Shown piece after piece: positions 52,955-63,427 of a stretch of DNA of 64,000 nucleotides; the stretch's first letter is position 1; each line of letters opens with the position of its first letter. The notes under the pieces are model-generated. The model was not told where the DNA came from. It ran no database searches and worked only from the letters and a program-made list of their open reading frames with translations. The translations under genes and the position numbers were made by a program. The DNA comes from Colwellia sp. (GTDB lineage: Bacteria > Pseudomonadota > Gammaproteobacteria > Enterobacterales > Alteromonadaceae), in the NCBI RefSeq assembly GCF_013214175.1, contig NZ_JABSPA010000001.1:49589-113588 (forward strand). The letters are read 5' to 3'.

Positions 52955-54286
52955 ATGTTAAAATCAAATTCAAGCCACTATCAAGATTTCACCAATCTTG
53001 AACAGTGGCTTTATTATTTAGAAAACCTACACAGTATTGAGATAGACCTTGGTTTAGCTCGGATTGGCAAAGTTGCCCAGCGTTTAGCCATTGACTTAAG
53101 CTTTGCTAAGGTTATTACCGTTGCAGGCACAAATGGTAAAGGTACCACCTGTGCTTTTATCGAAAATGCCTTACTTAAGGCCAAAAATCATGGCTCGCAA
53201 GATGGCGTTGCTGTTTATTCCTCTCCCCATATTGAGCGCTTTAATGAGCGCCTGCGGATAAATAAGCAAGATATTGCCGAACAGCCGTTAATGCATGCTT
53301 TTAAAAAAATTGAAGCTGTCCGTGCTGAGATTTCTCTTAGTTACTATGAATATACAACATTAGCCGCATTGCTGGTTTTAATGGACGCTAAGCCACGCTA
53401 TATCATACTTGAAGTAGGTCTAGGTGGTCGCTTAGATGCAACAAACCTTATTGATGCCGATATCGCTGTGATCACGACCATAGATCTCGATCACCAAAAT
53501 TTTCTAGGAAATGATAGAGAAAGCATTGGCTTTGAAAAAGCCGGTATCATGCGACAAGAGCAAGACATTGTTATTGGTGATACCAGTGTGCCTAAGTCAG
53601 TGCTAGCCCATGCCCATTCGTTACAGGCCATTCATGGTGAAAGATTATTCTTACGCGAACACGAGTTTGTGGTTAAAAGTGAAAAGTCCCCTTCTCATAG
53701 CCAATTGCAGTGGCAGTGGCAATCCAAGCAAACCCAGCTAACCCAGCTAAAAACACCTTTTATCCCCCAAGATAACGTGGCGACCGCGTTAATGGTGTTA
53801 GAGAAACTCGATATTGCTCTTAGCTCTGAGTTTGTCAATAAAATTATTTCGATAACAAAAGTCCCTGGGCGAACAGAGTTAATACATCAAGCAAACCATT
53901 GTGATGTTATTCTAGATGTTGGTCATAATCCGCAAGCGACTCGATACTTAGCGGATCACCTTAAACGTTTAAAAGAGCAAGCTAGCTATGAAAATGTTTA
54001 TGCTGTAGTGGCTATGCTGGCAGATAAAGACATCAGCGCCTGTTTGTTATCACTCAAAGATGATGTTGATTATTGGTATGCAGGTGCACTTGATGTGCCA
54101 AGGGCTGCCAGCAAAGAAACCATGCAGAAGAAGTTGGCAATGTTCACTAATGCGACTAATTGTTTTGACAATGTCGACCAGGCATTTAAAATGGCGAACA
54201 TGCAGGCAAGTTCGTCTGACTTGATTCTTGTTTTTGGCTCATTTTTTACCGTTGCTCAAATCAGATCTCAGCTAATTACCTGTTAG
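52955..54286 (+). CDS. folC: FolC, folylpolyglutamate/dihydrofolate synthase
   Basis: 443 residues. It adds glutamate to dihydropteroate and tetrahydrofolate. Features: LARIGKVAQRLAI; VAGTNGKGTTCAFIENALLKA (P-loop); SSPHIERFNERLRI; LEVGLGGRLDATNLIDADIAVITTIDLDHQNFLG in blocks; and LDVGHNPQATRYL. It is ATP- and folate-binding Mur-ligase type. It is followed at 110 bp by dedD. Confidence 0.95.
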   Translation: MLKSNSSHYQDFTNLEQWLYYLENLHSIEIDLGLARIGKVAQRLAIDLSFAKVITVAGTNGKGTTCAFIENALLKAKNHGSQDGVAVYSSPHIERFNERLRINKQDIAEQPLMHAFKKIEAVRAEISLSYYEYTTLAALLVLMDAKPRYIILEVGLGGRLDATNLIDADIAVITTIDLDHQNFLGNDRESIGFEKAGIMRQEQDIVIGDTSVPKSVLAHAHSLQAIHGERLFLREHEFVVKSEKSPSHSQLQWQWQSKQTQLTQLKTPFIPQDNVATALMVLEKLDIALSSEFVNKIISITKVPGRTELIHQANHCDVILDVGHNPQATRYLADHLKRLKEQASYENVYAVVAMLADKDISACLLSLKDDVDYWYAGALDVPRAASKETMQKKLAMFTNATNCFDNVDQAFKMANMQASSSDLILVFGSFFTVAQIRSQLITC

Positions 54287-54396
54287 TTAAGCCATATTAT
54301 ATTTGCCATTTTAGCTTAGACGTATTAACTTTGCGGTATTCATTTTGACTAAAATTTTTTCCGAATAGTTTAAGTTGTATTAATTAGGAGTGTCTC

Positions 54397-55041
54397 TTGT
54401 CTACACCGTTTCAAAATCGTCTGGTCGGTACTATTATTGTTGCCGCCGTGGTTATCATTTTCCTACCTGATGTACTTGATGGCGAAAAACAGTCACACCA
54501 AGCAGATTTTGAAGCTATTCCAAAGGCAGAAGTGTTTACGGGGAAATTAACTAATAAACCCTTTCCAGAAGATAAATTAGTAAGACAAAAACCTATAACT
54601 ATTTCTAATGAAAAAGCCATCGATGAGTTTGTTAGTGCTCAGTCGATTGAAGAGTCGACGAAACCGACAAGTAAAGTCAAAGATAAAGTAACCGTTACTA
54701 AATCAATAGCTAAATCTGTAACTAAGCCTGTAGCTAAACCGCCAGTAAAATCAAAGAGTCAGTTAAATAAAACATTACCAGAAAAAGCTATCGCCAAAGA
54801 GGCTTGGGTGATTCATTTAGGTAGCTTTAAAAATAAAGATAATGTTGCTCAGTTATTAAAAAAATTAAAGGCTAAAGGTTATATCGCTTTTACCAAACCA
54901 ATCCAAACCAAGCAGGGTACATTAACTAAAGTCATTATCGGACCAGAGTTGATAAAGTCCGCCATGGTTAAAAAGCTACCCGCTCTGCACAAGCTTACCG
55001 GTATCCAAGGAAAAGTAGCGTATTTTAAACCAAGTAAATAA
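54397..55041 (+). CDS. dedD: DedD-like SPOR-domain protein
   Basis: 214 residues from TTG 54397, with a TAGGAG ribosome site. One membrane helix near the start (GTIIVAAVVIIFLPDVL), a Lys/Pro-rich periplasmic linker, and a C-terminal SPOR domain (about 135-212: WVIHLGSFKNKDNVAQLLKKLKAKGYIAF in blocks, then TKVIIGPELIK) that binds denuded glycan at the division septum. DedD takes part in cell division. It is in its normal place between folC and cvpA. Confidence 0.92.
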   Translation: MSTPFQNRLVGTIIVAAVVIIFLPDVLDGEKQSHQADFEAIPKAEVFTGKLTNKPFPEDKLVRQKPITISNEKAIDEFVSAQSIEESTKPTSKVKDKVTVTKSIAKSVTKPVAKPPVKSKSQLNKTLPEKAIAKEAWVIHLGSFKNKDNVAQLLKKLKAKGYIAFTKPIQTKQGTLTKVIIGPELIKSAMVKKLPALHKLTGIQGKVAYFKPSK

Positions 55042-55132
55042 CAGACATTTTATAAAATGTTAGGCATTAATTGGCTAATTCTGGTAGAATGCGCGCCTCT
55101 AATTTAGAGAAACTCAACGAGACACTCAAGTT

Positions 55133-55615
55133 ATGGTTTGGATAGATTACGCCATTTTGGCCATTATAGGCATATCAACACTAGTTAGTTTGATACGGGG
55201 CTTTGTAAAAGAAGCAGTATCTTTAGTGATTTGGATCAGTGCCTTTTTCATCGCCAGTACTTTTTATGCCAACCTCGCTAATCTGTTAACCAACATTTCT
55301 GATCAATTCCTGCGTAATGCTGCAGCCGTTGCCATTCTCTTCATAACAACCTTAGTACTTGGTGCTTTAGTTAATTACCTTATTGGGCAACTGGTCAGTA
55401 AAACCGGCCTTTCAGGCACGGACCGTATATTAGGCCTAGTTTTTGGCGCACTTCGTGGCGTACTTATTATCAGTGCACTGTTATTTTTTGTTGATGCTTT
55501 TACCGGTGCGGCCACAACACAGTGGTGGCAAAGCTCACAATTAATCCCTGAATTTACCTTAGTGGTCGAGTGGTTTTTTGAGTACCTTAAAGGTTCATCA
55601 AGTTTTTTAACTTAG
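55133..55615 (+). CDS. cvpA: CvpA family membrane protein
   Basis: 160 residues with four membrane helices (at about 5-22, 25-45, 62-82 and 100-120). It matches CvpA, needed for colicin V export in E. coli, and named by that phenotype; its molecular role is not settled. [23 protein letters not shown] in blocks and [13 protein letters not shown] are family hallmarks. It precedes purF as usual, but a 170-bp gap with structured leader separates the two here. Confidence 0.92.
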   Translation: MVWIDYAILAIIGISTLVSLIRGFVKEAVSLVIWISAFFIASTFYANLANLLTNISDQFLRNAAAVAILFITTLVLGALVNYLIGQLVSKTGLSGTDRILGLVFGALRGVLIISALLFFVDAFTGAATTQWWQSSQLIPEFTLVVEWFFEYLKGSSSFLT

Positions 55616-55697
55616 TTGTTGCTCGTAATGGCTAAGCTCATGCGGAGTCACTCCGTATACTGTAATTTATAGGGTATTATTTCAATATTCTATAACT

Positions 55698-55757
55698 CAA
55701 TATTTATATGATGGTTCACATCATGCTAAGCACAATGTTTAGCCCATATAAATATTG
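55698..55757 (+). promoter_or_regulatory. Structured leader of purF (13-bp perfect inverted repeat enclosing hairpins)
   Basis: CAATATTTATATG (55698-55710) and CATATAAATATTG (55745-55757) are exact 13-bp reverse complements. The 34 nt between them contain GCTAA / TTAGC (a small hairpin) and an ATG/CAT pair, giving a possible three-way junction. TTAATTTTTTT follows, then the GTGGAG ribosome site 18 nt before purF. Confidence 0.7.
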
Positions 55758-55785
55758 TAATTAATTTTTTTGTGGAGAAAAATTT

Positions 55786-57303
55786 ATGTGTGGCATTGTT
55801 GGTATAGTCGGTAAAACCTCAGTTAGTCAGTTGTTATATGACGGATTAACTGTACTTCAGCATCGTGGTCAAGATGCGGCAGGTATTGTAACTATTCATA
55901 ATAATAAGTTCAGACTTCGTAAAGGCAATGGCTTAGTAAAAGATGTTTTTCATACCCGCCATATGCATCGTTTACAAGGTAATATAGGTATTGGTCATAT
56001 TCGTTATCCGACCGCAGGCACTTCAAGCTCTTCAGAAGCACAACCTTTTTATGCAAACTCTCCTTTTGGAATATCATTAGCGCATAATGGTAACTTAACC
56101 AATGCTGAAGAATTAAGAACTTGGTTATTTAATGATGCTCGTCGCCACGTTAATACTACTTCAGACTCTGAGGTTTTATTAAACATCTTTGCCCATGAAT
56201 TACAGCAAAGTGAAAATATTTCACTTACCCCCGATGATGTCTTTACTGCAGTAGCTAAGCTTCATAAACGAGTTCGTGGCGCCTATGCTACGGTCGCTTT
56301 AATTGTTGGCCATGGTATGGTTGCTTTTCGGGACCCGAATGGCATTCGACCTTTAGTTTTTGGTAAACGAGAAACTGAGTTGGGCGTTGAGTATATGGTT
56401 GCCTCTGAGTCAGTTGCTCTGGATGCTTGCTCTTTTGATTTTGTTCGTGATGTTGCCCCGGGTGAAACAATTTTCTTTGCTGAAAATGGCCAAATCCACA
56501 GCCAGCAATGTGCTGAAAACCCAGTTTATAGCCCATGTATTTTTGAGTTTGTTTATTTTGCTCGTCCTGACTCCACCATGGATAAAATGTCTGTCTATGC
56601 ATCACGAGTGGAAATGGGCACTAAGCTTGGTGAGAAAATTGCAGACGAATGGCAAGATCTTGATATAGATGTTGTTATTCCTATCCCTGAAACGTCTTGC
56701 GATATAGCGCTACAAATAGCTCATCATCTTGACTTACCATACCGTCAAGGTTTTGTTAAAAACCGTTATATTGGCCGTACCTTTATTATGCCTGGTCAAG
56801 AACAACGTAAAAAATCTGTTCGTCAAAAATTAAATGCTATTACCACTGAATTTAAAGGAAAAAATGTTCTACTGGTAGATGATTCTATTGTTCGCGGCAC
56901 GACTTCAGAGCAAATAGTTGAAATGGCACGCGCTGCTGGAGCCAAGAAAGTTTACTTTGCTTCTGCTGCGCCTGAAGTTAGATTTCCAAATGTTTATGGT
57001 ATAGATATGCCAAGTGCTAATGAACTCATTGCTCATGGTCGTGAATTAGACGATATTTGTAATTTAATTGGTGCAGATAAGCTGATTTATCAATCTATTG
57101 GTGATTTGATTGCTGCTGTTGGCGCTGGTAACCCAGAAATAAAATCTTTTGATACTTCAGTGTTTGATGGTAATTACGTGACCAATGATATTGATCAGGC
57201 CTATTTAGAGCGGTTAGATGCGTTACGCAATAATACCAGTAAAGAAACATCAGATAAAAATGCTGACTCGATCATTGATATGCATAATGAAGGTGCAGAG
57301 TAG
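55786..57303 (+). CDS. purF: PurF, amidophosphoribosyltransferase
   Basis: 505 residues, same as the E. coli enzyme (505). It makes 5-phosphoribosylamine from PRPP and glutamine, the first purine step. N-terminal nucleophile Cys2 (MCGIVGIVG), glutaminase loop [25 protein letters not shown]-binding [14 protein letters not shown], and the structural [12 protein letters not shown]. It has an unusual leader (55698-55757). It is followed by a terminator shared with the minus-strand gene. Confidence 0.97.
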   Translation: MCGIVGIVGKTSVSQLLYDGLTVLQHRGQDAAGIVTIHNNKFRLRKGNGLVKDVFHTRHMHRLQGNIGIGHIRYPTAGTSSSSEAQPFYANSPFGISLAHNGNLTNAEELRTWLFNDARRHVNTTSDSEVLLNIFAHELQQSENISLTPDDVFTAVAKLHKRVRGAYATVALIVGHGMVAFRDPNGIRPLVFGKRETELGVEYMVASESVALDACSFDFVRDVAPGETIFFAENGQIHSQQCAENPVYSPCIFEFVYFARPDSTMDKMSVYASRVEMGTKLGEKIADEWQDLDIDVVIPIPETSCDIALQIAHHLDLPYRQGFVKNRYIGRTFIMPGQEQRKKSVRQKLNAITTEFKGKNVLLVDDSIVRGTTSEQIVEMARAAGAKKVYFASAAPEVRFPNVYGIDMPSANELIAHGRELDDICNLIGADKLIYQSIGDLIAAVGAGNPEIKSFDTSVFDGNYVTNDIDQAYLERLDALRNNTSKETSDKNADSIIDMHNEGAE

Positions 57304-57352
57304 CTTTTACTCTTGTAACGGTTAAAAATCAGCTGCTTTAACAATATGCAGT

Positions 57353-57392
57353 AAAAAAAGCCTTATCCCTGCAATAGAGATAAGGCTTTTTT
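57353..57392. terminator. Bidirectional terminator after purF
   Basis: AAAAAAAGCCTTATC / GATAAGGCTTTTTT. Confidence 0.93.
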
Positions 57393-57440
57393 AATGTTGG
57401 TCTTAAGTAGTTTTGTCTAGTTTAAAACTATCTCCGTAAT

Positions 57441-58046
57441 CTAAGAGACGAATTCAGGACCAAATCCCATGGTCCACATCATTGCGGTAAGCCCCATTAA
57501 GGCAACCAATAAGACTAAACCGCAAGTTACCACTGAGCTTGAGTAGATAAAGCCTTTTTCTTCCGGAATATTCATCATGATTGGAACGCCTGAATATAAT
57601 AAATAGATTGAATAGACTACAGCTGCAAGGCCGGCTAGGGCGACAAACCATAGTACCGGGAATAAAGTGGTAATACCTACCATAAGTAATGGTGTTGCGG
57701 TATATGCAGCAAGTTCAAGTGCTTGAACATAATCTGGTTTTGAGTCAAAAGTTTTCGCCATCCACTGGATTAAATAAGCTAAGGCAAAAACGCCAGAAAT
57801 TAAAGCAAAATACATGCTCACTGCCATTATTTTAGCGCTTTCTACGCTTATTTTTATCGGGTCGCCAACGCCAATTGTCCAGCCAATGTAAGCCGCAGCA
57901 TAAAAGCTGCATATCGCTGGAATCAAAGCTATGGTTAAAATATGCATCAAGCTATAACTTAAGCTTTCGTGGCGCTTTTCAATAACATGCCATTCTTCTT
58001 TAGGGTGAGTGTATAAGCCCCATATGTGGTTCAGTATCATAATCAT
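57441..58046 (-). CDS. Yip1 family inner-membrane protein
   Basis: 201 residues with about five membrane helices (from about 35 to 195), beginning with MIMILNHIWGLYTHPKEEWHVI, split as a charged N-terminal segment then helices. YTHPKEEWHVI is a common beginning of the YIP1 family (for example YohC). GIGDPIKISVE-type and ATPLLMVGITTLFPV motifs match the family. The function of bacterial Yip1 proteins is not established. It stands alone between purF and a small unknown gene, both convergent or diverging. Confidence 0.8.
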   Translation of the reverse strand: MIMILNHIWGLYTHPKEEWHVIEKRHESLSYSLMHILTIALIPAICSFYAAAYIGWTIGVGDPIKISVESAKIMAVSMYFALISGVFALAYLIQWMAKTFDSKPDYVQALELAAYTATPLLMVGITTLFPVLWFVALAGLAAVVYSIYLLYSGVPIMMNIPEEKGFIYSSSVVTCGLVLLVALMGLTAMMWTMGFGPEFVS

Positions 58047-58259
58047 TCCTCTCGCACGTAAGTATTCGGAAAGTACTTTTTAGTCAAAATAAACAACAAC
58101 AAATAATTAAGCCATCAGTACTCTTATTATTACTTCTTTATTTATGAAAGATATAAGATGATTCGTCAAGTGTTGCTGTAAAAATAAACAATAAAGCTCT
58201 ATAGGAAGAGCTTTTAATACTTTTTTGCGATAACGAAAATAATTTGATTTGAGTGAGTG

Positions 58260-58565
58260 CTAACTGATTTTTATACGTACAATTGACATTACTTCTATAT
58301 CAAATCCGGCGACAACCTCAGTTTCAGGGTAATAAGTTAAATTGACTCTTTGTCCTTGCAAGCTTTTATAAAGCTTTTTACGTTTGTATTTAAAGGGCAC
58401 ATCTATATTATCTAATATCAGTGTATTGACTATCCAATCATCACACTCTCGCTGCACATGGGAGCTTACTTTCATATGTTCGCTATGCACCAACTTATCG
58501 TGTTTTTTAATAAGTTTCTGAGCGGAATTTTTATTGCTAAGCGTTTTTTTTATTATAGAAGGCAT
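58260..58565 (-). CDS. Small conserved-looking protein, unknown function
   Basis: 101 residues, basic, with no signal or membrane segment. The central sequence RECDDWIVNTLILDNIDVPFKYKRKKLYKSLQG and C-terminal RVNLTYYPETEVVAGFDIEVMSIVRIKI read as alternating helix and strands. It looks like a small beta-rich domain. Similar small proteins are often annotated as hypothetical in Alteromonadales. A regulator or RNA-binding role is possible because of many Lys and Arg, but nothing specific is supported. It is divergent from miaE. Confidence 0.6.
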   Translation of the reverse strand: MPSIIKKTLSNKNSAQKLIKKHDKLVHSEHMKVSSHVQRECDDWIVNTLILDNIDVPFKYKRKKLYKSLQGQRVNLTYYPETEVVAGFDIEVMSIVRIKIS

Positions 58566-58680
58566 AAATTTGATCTATGTAAGCTAAAAAACAGATTTTG
58601 CTAGTATCTCAAGAAATAGACTTTTAAAATAGGGGACTGGCATAAATGAGCTGCCTAGCTATATAGAGCTGAGAGAACAG

Positions 58681-59463
58681 ATGACTGAAGTAGAGCAACT
58701 ATTAACACCGATATTAAAATTTTTATCATGCGAAACACCTGATGCTTGGATAGATGAAGCGAAGAAAAAAGAAAATTTACCGATCATTCTGCGAGATCAT
58801 CTTGCCTGTGAGCTTAAAGCCGGGCAAACCGCTATGTTTCTCATTCGAAAATATGCTATTGATAAAGCCAGTCATAAGATCTTACTGGCATGGTTTGAAC
58901 CTTATGAAGACTTTTTATATCGAAAGCGAGGTGATTTAGCATCACTTGCCAAGAGAAATAAGCTATCTAAGGGTCTTTTACCCAAAATTAGTAGCTCTCA
59001 AGGTAAGCCAGCTTATAGCCAAGATCTTATTGATAAAATGCTACTGTTAATTAGAGAAGAGTTGCATCATTTTTATCAAGTATTAGAGATTATGGTTAAA
59101 CGGGATATTCCTTTTGATGGTCTTACTGCCGGACGTTACGCCAAAGGTATGCTCAAACATGTGACAACTTATGAGCCAAATGCGTTAATTGATAAATTGA
59201 TTATTGGTGCTTACATTGAGGCACGTTCGTGTGAACGTTTCGCGAAATTAGCGCCGCATTTAGATGATGAGTTGAATAAGTTTTATGTGTCTTTATTACG
59301 CTCAGAAGCACGTCATTATCAAGACTATTTAGCTTTAGCAGCACAAGTTGCCGGTGAAGGGATAGATATTAGCGAGCGTATTGCTTATTTTGCTAAGGTA
59401 GAAGCTGAACTTATTTCTAGCCCAGATGAAGACTTTAAATTTCACTCTGGCACGCCAGTTTAA
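58681..59463 (+). CDS. miaE: MiaE, tRNA-(ms2io6A37) hydroxylase
   Basis: 260 residues. A diiron ferritin-like monooxygenase that hydroxylates ms2i6A37 of tRNA in some gammaproteobacteria. Iron ligands are visible in EELHHFYQVLEIM, EARSCERFAKLA and RSEARHYQDYL, plus an early HLACELKAGQTA. It stands between the small unknown gene and lpxH, the latter convergent with it. Confidence 0.94.
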   Translation: MTEVEQLLTPILKFLSCETPDAWIDEAKKKENLPIILRDHLACELKAGQTAMFLIRKYAIDKASHKILLAWFEPYEDFLYRKRGDLASLAKRNKLSKGLLPKISSSQGKPAYSQDLIDKMLLLIREELHHFYQVLEIMVKRDIPFDGLTAGRYAKGMLKHVTTYEPNALIDKLIIGAYIEARSCERFAKLAPHLDDELNKFYVSLLRSEARHYQDYLALAAQVAGEGIDISERIAYFAKVEAELISSPDEDFKFHSGTPV

Positions 59464-59555
59464 GTTATTGGTAACGCTTTAGCGGTTTTCGCTTTAACTA
59501 CATATTGATTGAGAGAGTTAAAGCGATAAGATAATAGTACTTCTGGGAAGGGTTA

Positions 59556-60302
59556 CTAAACTAAAGGGTGATTGAGCAATTCAATAGATTCAGGTGTGAC
59601 TTTTAGCCAAGCACCTTGTTCGTACCAATCACCTAATACTATGCGTTGAGCATTTTCACCATTAGCCATTATTTCATGTACTGCCGGTCTGTGTGTATGA
59701 CCATGAATTAACAATTGGCTTTGGTATTGCTCAAGGCATGTAACCACTTCACTTTCGGTGACATCCATAATTTCTTGCGATTTCACTGCCGTAGCAGCAG
59801 CACTTTGTTTTCTATAATTTGCCGCCATTTTTTTACGGATAAATAATGGCAGACTTTTAACGGCTGTTTGCCACCACCAAGACCGGGATTTTGTTCTAAA
59901 CACTTGGTAGTTTATGTCTCGCGTACATAAGGTGTCGCCATGCATAATGACCACAGTTTGACCATAAAGCTCGATAGTATCGATTTCAGGCAGTAGCTGC
60001 ATTTTTGCTTTTTTAGCGTAAGACTTACCGAGCAGAAAATCTCTATTACCGTGTATAAAATAAATTTTTGTGCCTATTTGACTTAGCTTAGTTAGCGCAT
60101 CGGCAATGGTTTTAAGGTAAGGGCTATCATCATCATCGCCAACCCAAGCTTCAAATAAGTCGCCAAGGATATATAGCTTTTCGGCCTCAATGGCATCATC
60201 TTTTAGAAAGCGTAAAAAACAGGCCGTTATATCTGGCCTGTTTTCGCATAAATGCAAATCAGCAATAAAATACGTTATTGCTGATTTAGTTTTGTTAATC
60301 AT
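59556..60302 (-). CDS. lpxH: LpxH, UDP-2,3-diacylglucosamine hydrolase
   Basis: 248 residues. A calcineurin-like metallo-phosphatase that makes lipid X in lipid A synthesis. Metal-ligand motifs: ADLHLCENRPD (DxH), LGDLFEAWVGDDD (GD), FIHGNRDFLLG (GNRD), MHGDTL and HGHTHRPAV. It begins 16 bp after ppiB on the same strand, an operon also seen in E. coli (ppiB-lpxH). Confidence 0.96.
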   Translation of the reverse strand: MINKTKSAITYFIADLHLCENRPDITACFLRFLKDDAIEAEKLYILGDLFEAWVGDDDDSPYLKTIADALTKLSQIGTKIYFIHGNRDFLLGKSYAKKAKMQLLPEIDTIELYGQTVVIMHGDTLCTRDINYQVFRTKSRSWWWQTAVKSLPLFIRKKMAANYRKQSAAATAVKSQEIMDVTESEVVTCLEQYQSQLLIHGHTHRPAVHEIMANGENAQRIVLGDWYEQGAWLKVTPESIELLNHPLV

Positions 60303-60317
60303 TGTTTGCGGCTAAAC

Positions 60318-60809
60318 TTATTCAACAATTGCTGATTCAATCAAAATGTCATCTTTTGGTACGTCGCCGTGACCATGATAAGTGCCTGTTTCAACTAAAG
60401 CCATTTTATCGACGATATCCATGCCTTCGACAACTTCACCAAATACACAGTAACCCCAGCCTTGTACATTTTCAGCGGTGAAATCTAAAAAGTCATTATC
60501 TGATAAATTGATAAAAAACTGTGCTGATGCTGAATGTGGCTCTTGAGTACGTGCCATAGCTAAAGTACCACGTTTATTACTTACACCGTTATTTGCTTCA
60601 TTTTTGATACTAGCGCGAGATTCTTTTTCTTCTAAACCAGGAGCGAAACCGCCACCTTGTGCCATAAAACCTTTAATTACACGGTGAAAAATCGTGCCAT
60701 TGTAGTGACCTTCTTCAACATATTGTTGGAAGTTTTTTGCTGAAACAGGTGCGTTATCGAAGTCTAATTCAATTTTAATATCGCCAAGGCTTGTTTTTAA
60801 TATGATCAT
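60318..60809 (-). CDS. ppiB: PpiB, cyclophilin-type peptidyl-prolyl isomerase
   Basis: 163 residues, no signal peptide, so the cytosolic cyclophilin. [42 protein letters not shown] (in blocks) and [16 protein letters not shown] are family motifs; the catalytic Arg and Phe/Gln are kept. It lies upstream of lpxH on the minus strand and divergent from cysS. Confidence 0.96.
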   Translation of the reverse strand: MIILKTSLGDIKIELDFDNAPVSAKNFQQYVEEGHYNGTIFHRVIKGFMAQGGGFAPGLEEKESRASIKNEANNGVSNKRGTLAMARTQEPHSASAQFFINLSDNDFLDFTAENVQGWGYCVFGEVVEGMDIVDKMALVETGTYHGHGDVPKDDILIESAIVE

Positions 60810-60974
60810 AATTGTCTCTTGTTTAGTTCTGATGAATTGTTCTGATAAATTAATTGCCGTAATTGTACGCTAACTTGCTATAAAGTGCATTAGTCTTGGT
60901 GATCCTTTAGATTTGTTCAGGTACAATCTACAACCTAATCAAATAAAAATACTCAGTAGGAGTCATAAAATATC

Positions 60975-62384
60975 ATGTTGCAGATTTACAACACTTTAAG
61001 TCGTCAAAAAGAAACCTTTACACCAATTAATCCAGGTAAAGTAGGCTTATATGTTTGTGGCTGCACAGTTTATGACTTATGCCATATTGGTCATGGTCGC
61101 ACCTATATTAGCTTTGACAATATTGCCCGTTACTTAAGGTTTTCTGGTTATGAGGTTAATTATGTACGCAACATCACCGATGTTGAAGATAAGATAATTA
61201 ACCGTGCTAAAGAAAATAATGAAACACCAGAGGAATTAACTGAGCGCACCATTGCCGCAATGCATCAAGACTTTGATGCATTGAATATGGTACGACCTGA
61301 TTTGGAGCCAAGAGTAACCACGCATATGGATGAAATCATTACTATGATTGAAACCTTAGTGGCTAAGAAATATGCTTATGTTGCCGGTGCTAACGCTCAA
61401 AGTAGCGGGCAGGGTGATGTTTTATTTGATGTTTCTAGTTATGCTGATTACGGTAAACTTAGTGGCCAGAACCTTGAGCAATTACAATCAGGTTCACGTG
61501 TAGAAATTGATAAGAATAAAAATAACCCACTTGATTTTGTTTTATGGAAATCGGCTAAACCCGGTGAGCCTAGTTGGTCATCTCCTTGGGGAGAAGGTCG
61601 TCCTGGTTGGCATATTGAATGTTCGGCGATGAACGCGAAAGAGCTTGGTCATCATTTTGATATTCATGGCGGCGGCTCTGATTTAACTTTCCCCCATCAT
61701 GAAAATGAAATTGCACAAAGTTGTTGTGCCCTTGATACACCTTACGTAAATTATTGGATGCACACAGGTATGGTGCAGGTCGATCAAGAAAAAATGTCTA
61801 AGTCATTAGGTAATTTTTTCACTATACGTGATGTATTAACTCAATATGATGCCGAAACGGTACGCTTTTTCTTAACGACAGGGCATTATCGCAGTCAATT
61901 AAATTATTCCACCGATAACTTAACGCAAGCGAGATCGTCAGTAGAGCGAATTTACACTTCGCTACGTGATGTAAATATCCCAAGTAATCATGTGTTAGAT
62001 AAAGATTTAAGTTTTGTTAAGCAATTTTGCCAAGCAATGGATGATGACTTTAACACCCCACAAGCATTAGCTGTGTTTTTTGAAATATCGAAAGAGTTAA
62101 ATGTTGCTAAAGCCGCCAATAATGAAGCCTTAGCTGGCGAATTGGCGGCAACATTAGTTGCCCTTGGTGATATTGTTGGTTTATTACAGCTTGATCCTGC
62201 CGCTTTCTTGCAAGGTGACAATGATAATGACGAAGTGGCTGAAATTGAGGCACTTATTGTCCAACGCAACCAAGCACGGATTGATAAAGATTGGGCACTT
62301 GCAGATGACGCTCGTGACAAACTTAATGCGATGAATATTGTGTTAGAAGATAGCGCCGGTAAAACAACATGGCGTAAAGCTTAA
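60975..62384 (+). CDS. cysS: CysS, cysteinyl-tRNA synthetase
   Basis: 469 residues. It charges tRNA-Cys. Class I motifs: CHIGHGRTY (HIGH) and KMSKSLGN (KMSKS); zinc ligands [21 protein letters not shown] and HHENEIAQS. The ppiB-cysS divergent order is as in E. coli. It starts from ATG 60975, with AGTAGGAG upstream. A terminator follows, shared with folD. Confidence 0.97.
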   Translation: MLQIYNTLSRQKETFTPINPGKVGLYVCGCTVYDLCHIGHGRTYISFDNIARYLRFSGYEVNYVRNITDVEDKIINRAKENNETPEELTERTIAAMHQDFDALNMVRPDLEPRVTTHMDEIITMIETLVAKKYAYVAGANAQSSGQGDVLFDVSSYADYGKLSGQNLEQLQSGSRVEIDKNKNNPLDFVLWKSAKPGEPSWSSPWGEGRPGWHIECSAMNAKELGHHFDIHGGGSDLTFPHHENEIAQSCCALDTPYVNYWMHTGMVQVDQEKMSKSLGNFFTIRDVLTQYDAETVRFFLTTGHYRSQLNYSTDNLTQARSSVERIYTSLRDVNIPSNHVLDKDLSFVKQFCQAMDDDFNTPQALAVFFEISKELNVAKAANNEALAGELAATLVALGDIVGLLQLDPAAFLQGDNDNDEVAEIEALIVQRNQARIDKDWALADDARDKLNAMNIVLEDSAGKTTWRKA

Positions 62385-62453
62385 AAGAACTTTAGTGTTG
62401 ATACATACTGCACTAAGCTACGAATATTATGCATTAAGTAATTATTAAGTAAC

Positions 62454-62490
62454 AAAAAGGGTGAACACTTTAAGGTGTTCACCCTTTTTT
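62454..62490. terminator. Bidirectional terminator between cysS and folD
   Basis: AAAAAGGGTGAACAC / GTGTTCACCCTTTTTT. Confidence 0.94.
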
Positions 62491-62572
62491 ATCTCTAAGC
62501 TTAAGCATAACTCTAACCTTAACTTTAAGTATTAGTGAGTACGCTTTATTTGTTAGGCTTTAGAGCGAGTTA

Positions 62573-63427
62573 TTATTGAGACGCTTGCTCACAAGCAAGC
62601 AAGGTATTCTCAATTAAGCTAGCCACTGTCATTGGGCCAACGCCGCCTGGTACTGGTGTGATAAATGAAGCTTTTTCTTTAGCAACATCAAATTCAACAT
62701 CACCCACTAATTTACCGTTATCTAGGCGGTTAATACCTACATCTATCACTATCGCGCCTTCTTTAATCCATTCACCAGGGATAAAGCCGGGTTTGCCAAC
62801 GGCTACCACAATAAGGTCTGCGTTTCGTACTTTACCTTCTAAGTCTTTGGTAAAGCGATGCGCTGTTGTTACCGTGCACTTGGCTAGTAAAAGCTCTAAG
62901 CCCATAGGTCGACCGACAATGTTTGAGGCGCCAACAACAAGTGCATCTAGACCTCTAGGGTCGATACCAGTAGATTCAATTAAGCTGATGATGCCTTTTG
63001 GTGTGCAGGGTCTTAGGCCAGGTTGTCTTAATACTAACTTGCCGACATTGGAAGGGTGAAAACCGTCAACATCTTTAAGTGGATTGATGTGCTCGATAAT
63101 TAAATCAGCATTTAATGTTGCAGGTAAGGGAAGTTGCACTAAAATTCCATCAATAGAATCATCGTTATTTAATTCACTTACTAAGGCTAATAATTCTTGC
63201 TCTGACGTTGTTATAGGTAAATCATAAGAGCGGGAAACAAAACCAACTTCTTCACAGGCTTTGCGTTTACTACCAACATAAACCTGTGACGCAGCATCAC
63301 AACCAACAAGAATCACGGCTAAACCAGGTGCTCTTAGGCCTTTACTAATACGTAAGCTAACTTTTTCTTTAACTGAATCTCTAAGTTGTTTGGCAATTAC
63401 TTTGCCATCGATCAATGATGCTGTCAT
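62573..63427 (-). CDS. folD: FolD, methylenetetrahydrofolate dehydrogenase/cyclohydrolase
   Basis: 284 residues. It interconverts one-carbon forms of tetrahydrofolate. Motifs: [30 protein letters not shown] (in blocks; catalytic Tyr/Lys), [36 protein letters not shown] and [11 protein letters not shown]. It is convergent with cysS. Confidence 0.97.
   Translation of the reverse strand: MTASLIDGKVIAKQLRDSVKEKVSLRISKGLRAPGLAVILVGCDAASQVYVGSKRKACEEVGFVSRSYDLPITTSEQELLALVSELNNDDSIDGILVQLPLPATLNADLIIEHINPLKDVDGFHPSNVGKLVLRQPGLRPCTPKGIISLIESTGIDPRGLDALVVGASNIVGRPMGLELLLAKCTVTTAHRFTKDLEGKVRNADLIVVAVGKPGFIPGEWIKEGAIVIDVGINRLDNGKLVGDVEFDVAKEKASFITPVPGGVGPMTVASLIENTLLACEQASQ

Noticed and set aside
55620..55665. 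PurR box before purF
   Set aside because: The palindromic ATGCGGAGT-CACTCCGTA stretch does not match the ACGCAAACGTTTGCGT consensus.
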